Source: Ettlia oleoabundans (taxonomy: Eukaryota; Chlorophyta; Chlorophyceae; Chlamydomonadales). Taken from it: 41,764 nucleotides of DNA. The translations under genes were made by a program, and so were the position numbers. The stretch's first letter is position 1; every line of letters begins with the position of its first letter. The notes beneath the pieces were generated by a model. The model saw only the letters and a list, made by a program, of their open reading frames with translations, had not been told where the DNA came from and did no database searches. Of the stretch, positions 29,701 to 39,319 are shown one piece after another. The DNA lies in NCBI GenBank assembly GCA_019693395.1, contig JAAMXP010001783.1:1-41764 (forward strand). Direction: 5' to 3'.

Positions 29701-32281
29701 CGCAGGTTTGAGTTCAACGGCTTCCCCAACCCCCGCTATAGCCCCGGCGCCTTTGAGCTGGCTATCGAGGGCGGCATCCGCGCATACAGGGAGCCACGCC
29801 CGCAGCTGCTCATGGTCTCCTCGGGTGAGGGAGGCCAGGGTGGGATGGGTTGGAGTAGTGGGTTGGAGTGAATCAAGCGATATGATTTATTGAAACTTTT
29901 GAAGTTTTCAAAATGCTTTTCGCAGGCCTCTGTTCTTTGCTGTATTGCCTTTGCTGTGGCGTGTATTGACACACACCAAGCAGGTGTCTTTCCCTTGCCA
30001 CCCCTTCCGCCCATTGCGGCCCGCGTGCTTACTGTGACACTACAATGGGGGTGTTGCTGCTCCGTTCCGTTCGTCACCATAATGTGCAGCGGGAGTGGAG
30101 CGCAACGCCAAGATTGGAGACAATGAGGAGGCGCGCAAGAAGGACATCCCAATTGTGCAGGCACGTTCAACAAAACCAAGATCCTTCCATGTTGTTATGT
30201 CTTGGCTCTATGCTCTCTCGTCTTATATTCCAATCCCTCAATTGTCTCAGTGATGTGGCATGCTGTTGCTCCTGCTGCGGCCGTCTATTTAGAGGCTGTG
30301 CACACGCCTACATGCATACCTTTGTCTCCCGTCAGTAACAACTTTGTTCTGCGTGCCTATGTGGAGTTGGCTGAGCCCGCTGCATTCGCAGTAGGTTGTA
30401 GCTGTAGACACCTGTCTCCCACTCTTCCTTGCACAACTGCCCCCTGGCCCATGCTGCAGTTGAACCCCGGTGGCGTGTTGAACCACAAGTACACTGGTGG
30501 GTGTGGGTGCGGGGGCCAGGGGTAAGGGCAGGGCTGCAGGTGCTGGAAACTTTCACTGGTGCTGTGTGCAGTTTGGAAATTCGAAAGCAAGCCTTGACAT
30601 GGCTGACGCTTGCTCCTCTACCCCGACGCCAGCCTGCCTACCATTCCAACGCCTGCCTGCCATGGCCTGTTGCCGTTCTGGGTGCAGGAGAGAACGCTGT
30701 GCGTGCCTCTGGGCTGTCGTATTGTGTGCTGCGCCCCACCGGCCTCACCAACGAATCGGAGCCGGGAGACTTCCTGCTGGAAGGCAGCCAGGGTGGGTTG
30801 GGGCGTGGTGGGGCAGGCAGGCAGGCAAATGGGAGAAGGAAAGAACTTGGAGGGGGTGCGATGGGTGGGTGGGGATGAAGGCCTTGCAGGAAAGTCGAGC
30901 TACATCTGTGAGTGACGGTGATGGTGTGCGTCTTGAAGCAAATTTGCAGGATGCGTCGTGCGGACCACGCACTTCAAAATTTTTACAAACCCTCCCTTCC
31001 CTTCTGCCCTTGTCCTGTGCACATCCTCACTCTCCGTACTGGCCTGCCTCCCGCTTCCCACTTCTTTCCACCACAGGCGACCGCATCAGCGGACGCATCA
31101 GCCGGGAGGAGCTGGCCTCCCTTGTTGTGGCAGCACTGGGCACACCCGCCTCCGCCGGCAAGACTCTGGAGCTGCGGCGCCAGGAGGCGATTGATGCGGC
31201 AGGCAAGACGATGACCCCGCTGGACAACCTGAGGTAAACCGGGAATGATTGCTGAGCAGATGGGCGGCTAGTTGCTACCCTCTCTTTGCCAAGCTCACGT
31301 TGCCATTCCGTTTGCACTAGATAGCCATGTGAGTGATACGCCATCACTATTGGAACAGTGAAAGTGCAATTCTCACATGCCCATCCCGCGTCCTGGCTTT
31401 GCCATCGCCCACTCACTGCAGGCTGTTCCTGGGTGCGGTTGAGGACCGGCACAGGCAGCGGCTGGGCTTGGAGCCATTCCCCACCCCTGCGGCGCCCCCC
31501 GCCCCAGTCACCGAGGAGCGAAAGAAGGAGATTCTGTCGGGTGCGTGGATAGTTGGCTGGCTGGATAGAAATCGGCTGCGTTGCGAGCTGCCTGTCTGGC
31601 TAGCTGGCTGGCTGGGTTGGTGGCTGTAGTAAAGTGTTTGTTGGTGAGCTGTATTATTGGCTGGCTGACCGTTCCTTTTGGTGTCTTAATCTTGCCAAGG
31701 TGGGAAAGGTTTCCTTCCAGTTCCTAGCTTTTCCTTCATGTGTTGAAGCTCCTTTGCCTCTGTCATTGTGACACATTCCGCAACCTCCACATGGCTTGCA
31801 CTACCCAGCATGATGCCTCCGCCACTCCTGCTCACTACAGCTTACTCACTGTGTTCTGATTCATGCCCGCCATGCAGACGTGCGGGTGGTCAAATCAGTG
31901 GCAGCGGGTCGTGGTGGGCGTGTGCGTGATGAGAAGGAGGCGGCTCAGGCCAGCAGCATCACTGTGACCAGCGATGGGCGAGAGAAGGTCGCTGAGGCAG
32001 CCGCAGCTGCCCCCACAGCTCAGGCTGCTGCCGCCTCCCCGGCTCCCTCGCCTGAGGCAGCACCCAGCAGCGGCACGCCCGCTAATGTTGCAGAGGCTCG
32101 TGCCTGGATTTCGGCCTGGAAGGGCAAGCAGGCAGCCGCTGCAGGTGCTGGCGCTGCGGATGAGGGTGAGGCAGCGCAGGCCGACGTGCCGCCCAATGTT
32201 GCTGAGGCGAGGGAGTGGATCCGGCGGTGGCGCGCCTCGCAGCTGGAGAAGCAGCTGCCGGCTGGCGTGTCCAGCCAGTGA
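26739..32281 (+). CDS. Plastid-targeted atypical SDR with CIA30 domain
   Basis: NAD(P)-binding Rossmann protein of the atypical-SDR/CIA30 group, which includes plant HCF173 (psbA translation) and uncharacterised plastid relatives. Exons: 26739-26882, 27037-27264, 27435-27676, 27962-28111, 28269-28348, 28626-28762, 29132-29167, 29273-29421, 29706-29824, 30090-30160, 30460-30496, 30688-30792, 31077-31233, 31422-31540, 31878-32281; 725 aa, phases closed. The N-terminus MLASSGLLRAPAAAMKPLM, rich in Arg and Ala, looks like a transit peptide. A hydrophobic segment follows (about 60-80, LLAGGAVVLLAIGGIAYAAL), then the dinucleotide-binding LVFGATGRMG (109-118). The CIA30 region starts at LDDNIMGGSSSSG (about 255) and includes LSAYDGICLRVRSDAG, GDWTTVYLPWHQFV and FEFNGFPNPRYSPGAFEL. 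The SDR fold resumes with ASGLSYCVLRPTGLTNE and DRISGRISREELASLVV. The Ala-rich tail carries two copies of NVAEARxWIxxW. Exons 1 and 10 may end at GC donors; GT alternatives 6 bp upstream keep frame but drop two residues each. Confidence 0.88.
32084..32242 (+). repeat. Two copies of a 16-residue NVAEAR-WI--W motif
   Basis: In the SDR tail, NVAEARAWISAWKGKQ (32084-32131, residues about 661-676) and NVAEAREWIRRWRASQ (32195-32242, residues about 698-713) share ten of sixteen positions. They are preceded by Ala-Asn or Pro-Asn and separated by an Ala/Gly/Glu linker. Each reads as a short amphipathic helix with two Trp three residues apart and basic residues at its end. Their place in a disordered C-terminal tail suggests a linear binding motif. 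Confidence 0.85.
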
Positions 32282-32832
32282 GGGGATTGCTTGGTCAACA
32301 TACTGAATTGATTTCTCCGTTGATACGAGAGCGCTGAGAAGATTTTGGGTGCATGGCCTCACTTGTCCATTTGCCGCTGAATTCATTAACAAACCTTGGA
32401 AGGCGGAGTCCTTCGTTTTTGCACTAACTTACATGCGCGCTACCACAAATACTCGCCAGCGTTGATATTGGAAACACAACTCCGTACCCTCCGAAAACGT
32501 CGCTAACGAAACTGGCGCTGCCCAAAAGCGCCGGGAGGGTTGCATATTGATCGGCCATTGAAGGGAGTGTTGTTGGCGGACCGGGGCTGTGCAGTTGGGG
32601 GGTGGATGGTAGGCCGATCCACCGCTCAGTGTTTGGCAAAAGCGTGGCCGGCGCTGCTCCAGCCCCTTGCGGAGGCACCGCCACCAAAGGAGGAGGAGGA
32701 AGAGGCGCCGGTGTGCGAGGAAGAGCCATCGGCGGACACACAGGAGCAGGAAGTGCCACGGGCACCTGCGCGCATGCATGGGCAGCCAAGCGGGGCAGAA
32801 GCTCGCGTGACTGCGCTTCTGCGAATCAAACA
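32282..32832. other. Intergenic with a possible unassigned acidic exon
   Basis: This contains the 3' UTR of the SDR gene and DNA downstream of the minus-strand Cys-rich gene. On the + strand an open frame runs to TAG at 32834-32836. It encodes an acidic stretch (PPPKEEEEEAPVCEEEPS) then a basic end (EARVTALLRIKH), but has no ATG in a credible context and no clear acceptor. It could be a terminal exon, but I cannot support it further. Confidence 0.3.
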
Positions 32833-33111
32833 TTAGACAGCCAATGCACTGACATGCCAATGCTGTAGCTTGCACTGGCAATACACAGGATGCCAGCTAG
32901 CTGAGCAGCTAACGGCGTCTGTGGCGGCCGCGCAGCGGTACGTCTGCTTACCACCCTCGTCCTTGCAGTGGAAGTCCATCTCCGCGTCCTCGGGGCAGCT
33001 CTTCCTGCACTTCTCGCGTTGCTCGCGGCACCAATCGCTCTCCTCGCCGCGCGCCAAGGCGGCCGAGAGCAGAAGTGTGCCCAGCAGGAGCGCGGCTGTG
33101 AAGGGCTTCAT
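32833..33111 (-). CDS. Small secreted Cys-rich protein A
   Basis: A 92-aa single-exon reading with a clear signal peptide, MKPFTAALLLGTLLLSAALA, then a Cys-rich mature part. Cysteines fall at residues 28, 35, 39, 49 and 60 as C-x6-C-x3-C-P-x5-D-F-H-C-x3-G-G-x5-C, followed by further Cys (VYCQCK). A longer in-frame start at 33288 exists, but the inner ATG puts the hydrophobic segment at the very N-terminus. It is a divergent neighbour of protein B at 33336, which has the same spacing with its first Cys also at residue 28, so the two are paralogues. A GGTAAG inside the GG-K codons could act as a donor, but the conserved Cys after it in both proteins favours reading through. I do not recognise the family. 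Role unknown: an extracellular or wall protein or a small effector-like peptide are possibilities only. Confidence 0.65.
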   Translation of the reverse strand: MKPFTAALLLGTLLLSAALARGEESDWCREQREKCRKSCPEDAEMDFHCKDEGGKQTYRCAAATDAVSCSASWHPVYCQCKLQHWHVSALAV

Positions 33112-33335
33112 GGTCAGGCGATGGTCAGGTACAAACTGTGATGTTGGTAGTGAGCCAGTGCCCAGTTTTCTAGGCAACTCCTGCAGGATTGCATCCCACG
33201 TGGACTGTTTCCACCGGCTTCCAGCTGTGGGACACTCCCAGAACGCGGACCTGGTTATTTCAAGGTTGCTTGTTTCACCTGCATTCACCTTGCGTTAATT
33301 TCTAGCATTCGTCACAGCTCTGCAAGCATTCCCAC
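33112..33335. promoter_or_regulatory. 224-bp divergent intergenic region of the Cys-rich pair
   Basis: It lies between the start codons of proteins A (33111, -) and B (33336, +) and must include both 5' UTRs and promoters unless they extend into the coding parts. No canonical TATA element was recognised. The short shared region suggests co-regulation (inference). Confidence 0.55.
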
Positions 33336-33881
33336 ATGCCTTCGTCCGCCTTCTGCCTTGCAGCCGCAGTGCTCCTGCTGGCCACGGCCTCCTCGGTGCA
33401 GGCCTCCAACCATGCATGCGAGCAAGCACGCCAGGCCTGCCAGTGCCCACCTGGCAGCGTAGCCGATTTCAAATGTGAAGAGAACGGCGGCTCTGTGTCC
33501 TCTTCATGCGCCTGCGCGTCGCCCTCAACAACAACTCCCCCTGCGGTGGCAACTGGAGGTGATGCCACGCAGCGAGCTACTGATGCACCCACCGACACAG
33601 CTGAGACACAGCAGACCACGGCCACATCAGAGGGAGATGAGCAGGCACCTGGCAGTGGTGCACCAAACTCCTCTGCTTTCCAGGTGGGCTGCAGGACAGT
33701 TCAATGTTAATGTTTAGCTGGGAGTTGCCTGGCTGGGGACTAGCCATAGCCGAGCAGCAGCTTCATCAACACATAAGTTACACCAGTTCTTGATTCCTTT
33801 GCTGTCGTGCCTTGCACACTGCCGCAGGGTGCACTGATCCTGGGGGCGGCACTGCTGGCTGGAGCTGCCGCCGTAGCATGA
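33336..33881 (+). CDS. Small secreted Cys-rich protein B, possibly GPI-anchored
   Basis: Two exons, 33336-33683 and 33828-33881 (GT...GCCGCAG intron, phase 0), give 133 aa. A signal peptide (MPSSAFCLAAAVLLLATASS) is followed by C-x6-C-x-C-P-x5-D-F-K-C-x3-G-G-x5-C-A-C with the first Cys at residue 28, the same framework as protein A. Next comes a Thr/Ser/Pro-rich, probably O-glycosylated stretch of about 55 residues. The second exon encodes only GALILGAALLAGAAAVA, a hydrophobic C-terminus after small residues (GSGAPNSSAFQ). This is the arrangement of a GPI-attachment signal, although a plain membrane anchor is possible. Probably at the cell surface; function unknown. Confidence 0.7.
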
Positions 33882-34988
33882 ACATCTTAATGGCGGACGG
33901 AAAATGGCGGAAGGGAAGTGGTATCTTAGAAGGAAGCGATGCCTGAAACGCGACGTCATCCGCTCAAAGCGGTCTTTCAGTCAAATTTATGGCATTTTTC
34001 ATGGTGCGCTGTACAGCACATTCTGCTTGACTCAGAGCTTGTATCTGGGCCAGTTGGTTAACCAAGCATAATAGTACGATATATGTACATGGTCTAAACC
34101 ATGTGGAACAAGCCACTAAAGTTGTGCTACCCGCTACACAAAAAGAAAAAATTGTGCTCCCCGCTACACAATGACATCCTCGTGCACACTGAACATGAAG
34201 TGCCATTCTTTGGCGCCCATCAAGCAGGCAATGAACTAGAGTTTGGCTCAGTGCCCCAGCTGCCTTACCCACGGATCTCGATGCCGTTGCAGCTCAGCTT
34301 TCTTAAGGCTGGAGGTTCGATTGAAACAAACCAACGAGGTGTCAGGTTGAAACTGAGTTGCGCTGAGGCCCCAGGTGTCGGCCTGGGTTCATCCGGTGGA
34401 AGCCTGCCCAGCACGCCCCTTGCGAACCCCTGTCAACAGCCGCATGGCAGAAAGGACACGTTCAATAAGCTTAAGGCGGCGCCCCTTGGTCAAACAGGTA
34501 GAATCTCCGAATGGACAATCTATTTTGTTGGCAGCCTCCCAGGCTTGATGTGCCAGCGCGGCAGTTTGGCCAGATCTGGCTTGGGATGGCGCGCCAGATC
34601 TGTATGCTGGCACCTGCACGAACACGTTAGCGCCACGAAGCGGGGGGGCAGTGCCTTTACACGCATGGTATTTGATGTGGCTGTTGGAGCGCGACATGTC
34701 AGCCGGTAATTGAGCAATATCTAGAAATCCCCACGCCTGCAGCTGCAACCAGCACATGAAGGAATGAAGTGTTGAGCTAGTGATTGAAGTTTGCTTACTC
34801 TCACACGATGTTGAGGCACATTGAATAACATGGAAGGAATTAGAGCGCACGAGGCAGACGTGGTAGGGATCACACATTGTGGTACTAAGGGCCTAGTAGC
34901 CGACAACGTAATACAGGAGGAAGGAATGGGCAAGCAATTTCGCCACGCTTCACAAAACGCACAGCATCTGGGGTGAGGACGGAGCAAG
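33882..34988. other. Intergenic, 1.1 kb, between convergent genes
   Basis: This lies between the end of protein B (+) and the end of the GT71 gene (-). It holds a 19-bp direct repeat (34122-34170) and open frames on both strands around 34101-34877 with no recognisable domain, signal peptide or splice support. An old degenerate element cannot be excluded. No RNA gene was seen. Confidence 0.45.
34122..34170. repeat. 19-bp direct repeat, 30-bp period
   Basis: TTGTGCTACCCGCTACACA (34122-34140) recurs as TTGTGCTCCCCGCTACACA (34152-34170) with one mismatch. The copies are separated by an A-rich spacer. Only two copies are seen. Confidence 0.85.
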
Positions 34989-37900
34989 TCAAAGAAGGAA
35001 TCGGCTAGAATCTTGTTTCTTGCTCTTCCTAAGCTTCTTAAATGCTTTCTCGCTTGCTGCTAGAGCGGCATCGAAATAAGAGCCCTCCGGGATCTGCACG
35101 GCCGCAGGGCAGCGCTGGAGACAAGAGTTAGGCAAGCAAGCAAGCAACAAGGGGCCACATGAGCATGGCGGTGGACACCGCAGTGAGCAGATCTCGTTGC
35201 CTTTTGTTTACAACAGGAGCTTGACCTCTAGCAACATGGAATGCCCAGGCCCAACCCGCTGCCAATCGCGCGCTGCCCCTTTGCCCACCTTGAAAATTGG
35301 AAGCTGCTTGGTGCCGCTTGCCGTTGCCGCATTGTAGCCCGCACAACGCTGAGCAGCAGATTGCAACTCGTGAGGGTTAAAATTGCACTTCTCTACAGTG
35401 ATGACCTCCTTAAGCGCGTAATCGGCTGGCACGATGAGCTTGCCATCAATGGTCCACCCGCGTTTCTTGAAGTAGTGGCAAGAGCATACGGCGACGTGCG
35501 TGACGGGGCGGCCATCGTCCATGTTTGGGTCATATTTGGTGCCTGACACACGATGCGCGAAAAGGGCAGAGCCATTCGACGCAACCTGCAAGAAGCCCGC
35601 TATATTGAAGCCGCCCTGCAGTGCAGAGGAGGGGTGGTCACAATCATGCTTTCGAGAAGCTGCATGTGCAGTTCTAACTGTTAGTTGTGCACCTTAAATT
35701 CACAGGCTGGCACACACAAGGTCATGCACATACCAATCACCAAGGCTAGGCTGCACAGTGAGTACCCATTCTGACCTCTGAGCGCTCGGTAAGCAATAGG
35801 CTGAGCGGCTTGAGGACTTGGAAGTAGTGATTGTGAGCGCCTGCTAGGTGAAATGCGGCCCTGAAGGTATCCTTGTCTCCATCTGCGAGACGCAGTAAAG
35901 GCAATGATCAGCAAGCCAAACAATGAATGGTCGGCAACACATAGCATGAAGGGTGAAAGGATCAGAACTCGCGCAAGTACTGCTTCCGCCGGGTGTGCAT
36001 GCTTGCTAGGTATTGCAGGCCACGACAGAACATGATGCCTCACACGCATGTTTAAATGTGACTTCATCGCGGCTGTTGAGCCACAACGCCCATTCTAACG
36101 CCACACGGTGTCGGTCTCGATTCACCAAGAACTGGCCGCTTTCAGTCTGTGGGATGTTGTTCCCCACGTTGAGTCCTACTCGAGCAAAGATAGGCGGGTC
36201 ACCGCACCAAATGTCGGGCCAGAAGAGGCTGCCGTGTTGCTGGTACTCAGGGGAGTCAAACAGAAACGTGGGGTCTAGTAACAACATGTTATCGCTGTCC
36301 ATAAACAAAGCCTGCAGCGGAGTAGGCACACGAGGAGCAAGAGCGCGCCGGGCTTATAAGTGGAAGGAGTAGCAAGTGTGTTTCTAGTGCAGGCTACCAC
36401 ATGTACCAAGCGCACCAATCCCGGCGGACACCTCATGCGGAGCTCACGTGAACAAAAGGGGCTGCGTAGATGGCAAAGCTCTTGATCTTCCACCTGAACG
36501 TAGAAGGGAACACGTCTCTCACTGTGCCCGGCAAGAAGAGATGCATAACAAGTGGCCAATGAACCGTACTATAACAAGGTGCACCGCACTGGCGTCTGTG
36601 TAATTACACCACCGCCAGTGCAGCGCACCTATGCCCTCATCCCATGGGACCCGCCCCATCCCGCAGCCATGCAACGCACCCGTTGAACGTGTCCCGTTGC
36701 AGCATGCGATGATACATCGGGTAGGGCAGCTTGCTTGCATCGATGAATTGAAGGTTGCTGATGTGCCTCTACGGGCGGGCGCAAAGGGAGCAAGCAGATT
36801 ATGAGCGTATGTGCAGCCACGTGGTGCTTCCCTTTCACACATGTCCCTCCACCCCGCCTGTTGGCCCCACACCCCCACCCCATTCCCCACCCACCCGCCG
36901 CACACACACACAACCACATTGTGGATTTGTGCGGTGGCTTCGACTCTTCGCTCATTGACCCAGCCTCACCTGCATGAATACCACCGTGGATTTGGAAGGG
37001 TTGTCTGCAGGGTTGTCGCCCCAATACCTGCAAACTTGTATGGGTGAACAACAAAGCTCACGTTGCCAGGCATGCCAAAGTTGGCAGGAAGGCAACGGCC
37101 AGCATAGACGTGCACACAAACAAGACAACACGTTGCAACCCTCACATGATGGCAACTGGCAGCTTGCATCCCAAGGAGTGGCGCAAGACGTACAAGTTGA
37201 CAAACGTGTTGGCCAAGGAGGATGGAAAACCTGCACCTCAGGAGATAGGCAAGGCAACGATTGAAACTGACACTGAAGTTTGCCCAACATTTCTATCGTG
37301 GCTTGCTGTGCGTCAAACACGACGCAAGGTTATGACGTGAGTCTTCAGCCCTGGGAATGCAACGATATTACACACACACACGCATTGCACTGGTATGTTT
37401 TGGTGGGACAGGCACACCAGCTGCTATGACAATGCCGCGCTCTTGCAGGCCTTGCAACGCTGCATCCCACTTGTCATCTAGTTGGGAACGTTTCCTCTTT
37501 AAAAAATCAGCAAAAATCAACAGCCCGGCATCAAAGCCGCTCTCTGCCCCCTCGTTGAACCATAAGTTTGCTTCATGAGAGGTCAATGAGTCGTTAGACA
37601 GGTGGCCTAGCAGGGTGATGCATTGCTTGTGTGGCGCATACAAGGCGGGCCAGACGCTGGATTCCCCCTGCACAGGAGGAAGAGGAACAACAAGTTGGTT
37701 GGGCACCCCCACATTCGGCGGGCAGCTGACAACCGGACATGCACAAACAGGACCCAGCAGGAGCTGGAGTGCTCTCTGGAGAGCGCGTGTTGCCAACAGC
37801 AAGAAGGCGCCTTGGCTGTTTGAACAGCCGCCGGCATCTTACCCATAAGGAGATGTAGGACGACCACAGCGCTCCCAAGAGCGAGAAAGCGAGCAGAGGA

Positions 37901-38049
37901 CGACAGCGCGAGGGGCCCCTCGCGCCGCTGCACAGGGCCAGTTGTTGCTTGGACGAGCCCATTCTTGAATTGATTGGGAGCAGGGTGTCTTTCCTGATCC
38001 AGGTAAATCCGCGCGTGCGGGGCTGGACCGACTCTGGCCGTGAGCGCAC
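34989..38049 (-). CDS. GT71/MNN2-like alpha-mannosyltransferase, type II membrane
   Basis: Golgi-type glycosyltransferase of the MNN2/alpha-1,2- or 1,3-mannosyltransferase (GT71) family, adding sugars from nucleotide donors to glycans. Exons (right to left): 38049-37843, 37667-37418, 37230-37146, 37027-36970, 36768-36680, 36493-36448, 36311-36044, 35882-35776, 35615-35289, 35114-34989; 520 aa from ATG 38049 or 491 aa from ATG 37962, phases closed. The inner start gives a short basic N-terminus before the signal anchor PLLAFSLLGALWSSYISLW. Family motifs: VLRHSLGCKLPVAIMYWGDN; LQFIDASKLPYPMYHR; WKIKSFAIYAAPFVH; ALFMDSDNMLLLDP (the DxD metal/nucleotide motif); GSLFWPDIW; ESGQFLVNRDRH; HAYGDKDTFRAAFHLAG; and GFNIAGFLQVASNGSALFAHR. 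The C-terminus has a Cys-containing region, a Lys/Arg-rich helix (KAFKKLRKSKK) and a stop. Probably makes wall or N-glycan mannose. The donor sugar is not proven by sequence. Confidence 0.9.
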
Positions 38050-38438
38050 AGGGTCCTGCTATAGTCAGGAATTCCCGCCCTACAAATGGGCGGAAAACGG
38101 TGGGAAATCAAGCTAACCGTGAGAAATGAGGGCTAGGACAGGGGGACCCCCCCCCCTCCCCAGGGGCCCAGTACTGTCAGCTGTACTGTCCTCCACAACC
38201 CCTTACCTTTCCAACAAAAATAACGGAAATTTCCCTGGCACGTTTCCTGCGTTTTCCAGTGTAACAATTCCCCAGCGTTTCCTGGCAGATTTCCTCATTT
38301 CCCAGCAAGAATTTCTTGAACAAATTTCTCTGAGTTCGAGAACTTCAGAGGAAGCCAGGGATGCCGAGGGATCAACTGCCGACCTGACAGTGTCAACCGC
38401 CTTGTGTGCAGAATTCAAATACGCCGCGACACCAGGTG
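38050..38438. other. Upstream region of the GT71 gene, TTTCC-rich
   Basis: This should carry the GT71 promoter and 5' UTR (gene on -). Between 38090 and 38330 the sequence repeats short TTTCC/GGAAA words (for example TTTCCCTGG, TTTCCTGCG, TTTCCTGGC, TTTCCTCATTTCCC) at irregular 10-25-bp spacing. A run of nine C sits at 38148-38156. No coding exon is supported. Confidence 0.4.
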
Positions 38439-38678
38439 TCAGGCAGCATTTGGTTCCCCTTTTCGCGCCTTGCTGAGCAGCTGAGCTTTGTTGCGGTCGG
38501 TGACCTGCCTACCGCTGCGTTCTGAAGTGCCTGGTGGTTGCTGCTGCTGCTGCAAGCCTGACGGCGCTTCACTTCCCTGCTGCTCCTCCTGCTGCTGCTC
38601 TTGTAGGACTGCATCACCTGGCCTCGCAGCAGCGACGGGGCCCGCAGGGCTGCCTGCCGCATCCGCCTCCTGCTGCAC
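38439..38678 (-). CDS. Possible Gln-rich C-terminal exon, uncharacterised
   Basis: A minus-strand open frame ends at TGA (38439-38441). It reads EADAAGSPAGPVAAARPGDAV, then a Gln/Glu-rich stretch, then TDRNKAQLLSKARKGEPNAA, a plausible hydrophilic C-terminus. The ATG at 38678 is probably not the real start. Upstream minus-strand pieces, such as MTTETKEHRKALGIEG near 39110-39160, might be earlier exons, but I could not build a closed chain. Low-complexity codons alone can open such frames, so this is tentative. Confidence 0.3.
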   Translation of the reverse strand: MQQEADAAGSPAGPVAAARPGDAVLQEQQQEEQQGSEAPSGLQQQQQPPGTSERSGRQVTDRNKAQLLSKARKGEPNAA

Positions 38679-39319
38679 TGCCGGTGCCTGCTGGGGCCTG
38701 ATCCTCCCCCTTTATATCCATAATAGTCTGCAATGCGTAAAATACTGCATGGTGCAGTTTCCGAGAGCACACGCAAGTCATTGGGCTACTAACTGTTGGC
38801 GCCAGCTGCCTACCTGTTCTCAAAGCGTGTTCCTGCCCCTTCTCGTTTGAACAACACCTAAGATAGTAAGCAACAAACAGTGAAGAACATGCAAGAGCCG
38901 CCAGGGGGGCCTGGCCGGTTGGCAATGGATAGGAAGTACGCTACAAAGGTGGTTTAACGCTCGTTGAGGGCTTAAGGAGCCCAGAGAGTTTTGGATGTAC
39001 GCTGCCGGAAGGGCTGCCAAACGTCTGGATGCAGCCTTACCGGATCAGCCCGACGAGAGCCCGACTGGCAGGCGCTGGCAGGCATCCCTCTCAGCTCTCA
39101 GCGGGGAACCTTCAATGCCTAAAGCTTTTCGGTGCTCTTTTGTTTCTGTCGTCATGAGCCGGCTGCCCATCTGGGTTTCCCCGTAAGCACGGGCTCCACA
39201 AATCTCCCTGGGCCGGAGCACATCTCAGCTAAAGGGTCATCCCCACGCGGCTCTTCTTGCTGATGTATGCGACGTGTGTTGCTCACGGTACCTTGGCGCT
39301 CCCCGCCGTTCACAGCGGG
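38679..39319. other. Unresolved stretch, possible minus-strand gene
   Basis: No confident exon chain. A minus-strand start region encoding MGSRLMTTETKEHRKALGIEG (about 39105-39172) looks protein-like and is followed by possible donors. The rest of the stretch has no recognised motif. It also includes DNA just upstream of the secreted gene at 39320. Confidence 0.25.

Noticed and set aside
34101..34709. Long + strand open frame (202 codons) and an overlapping minus-strand frame (34389-34877)
   Set aside because: No domain, signal peptide, splice support or coding-like composition in either; they overlap each other. An old element remnant is possible but not supportable.
37607..37933. Start at 37933 giving a different hydrophobic N-terminus for the GT71 gene
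   Set aside because: That frame reaches the exon 1 donor in phase 1, while exon 2 needs phase 0. The frame starting at 38049/37962 fits and also supplies a signal anchor.
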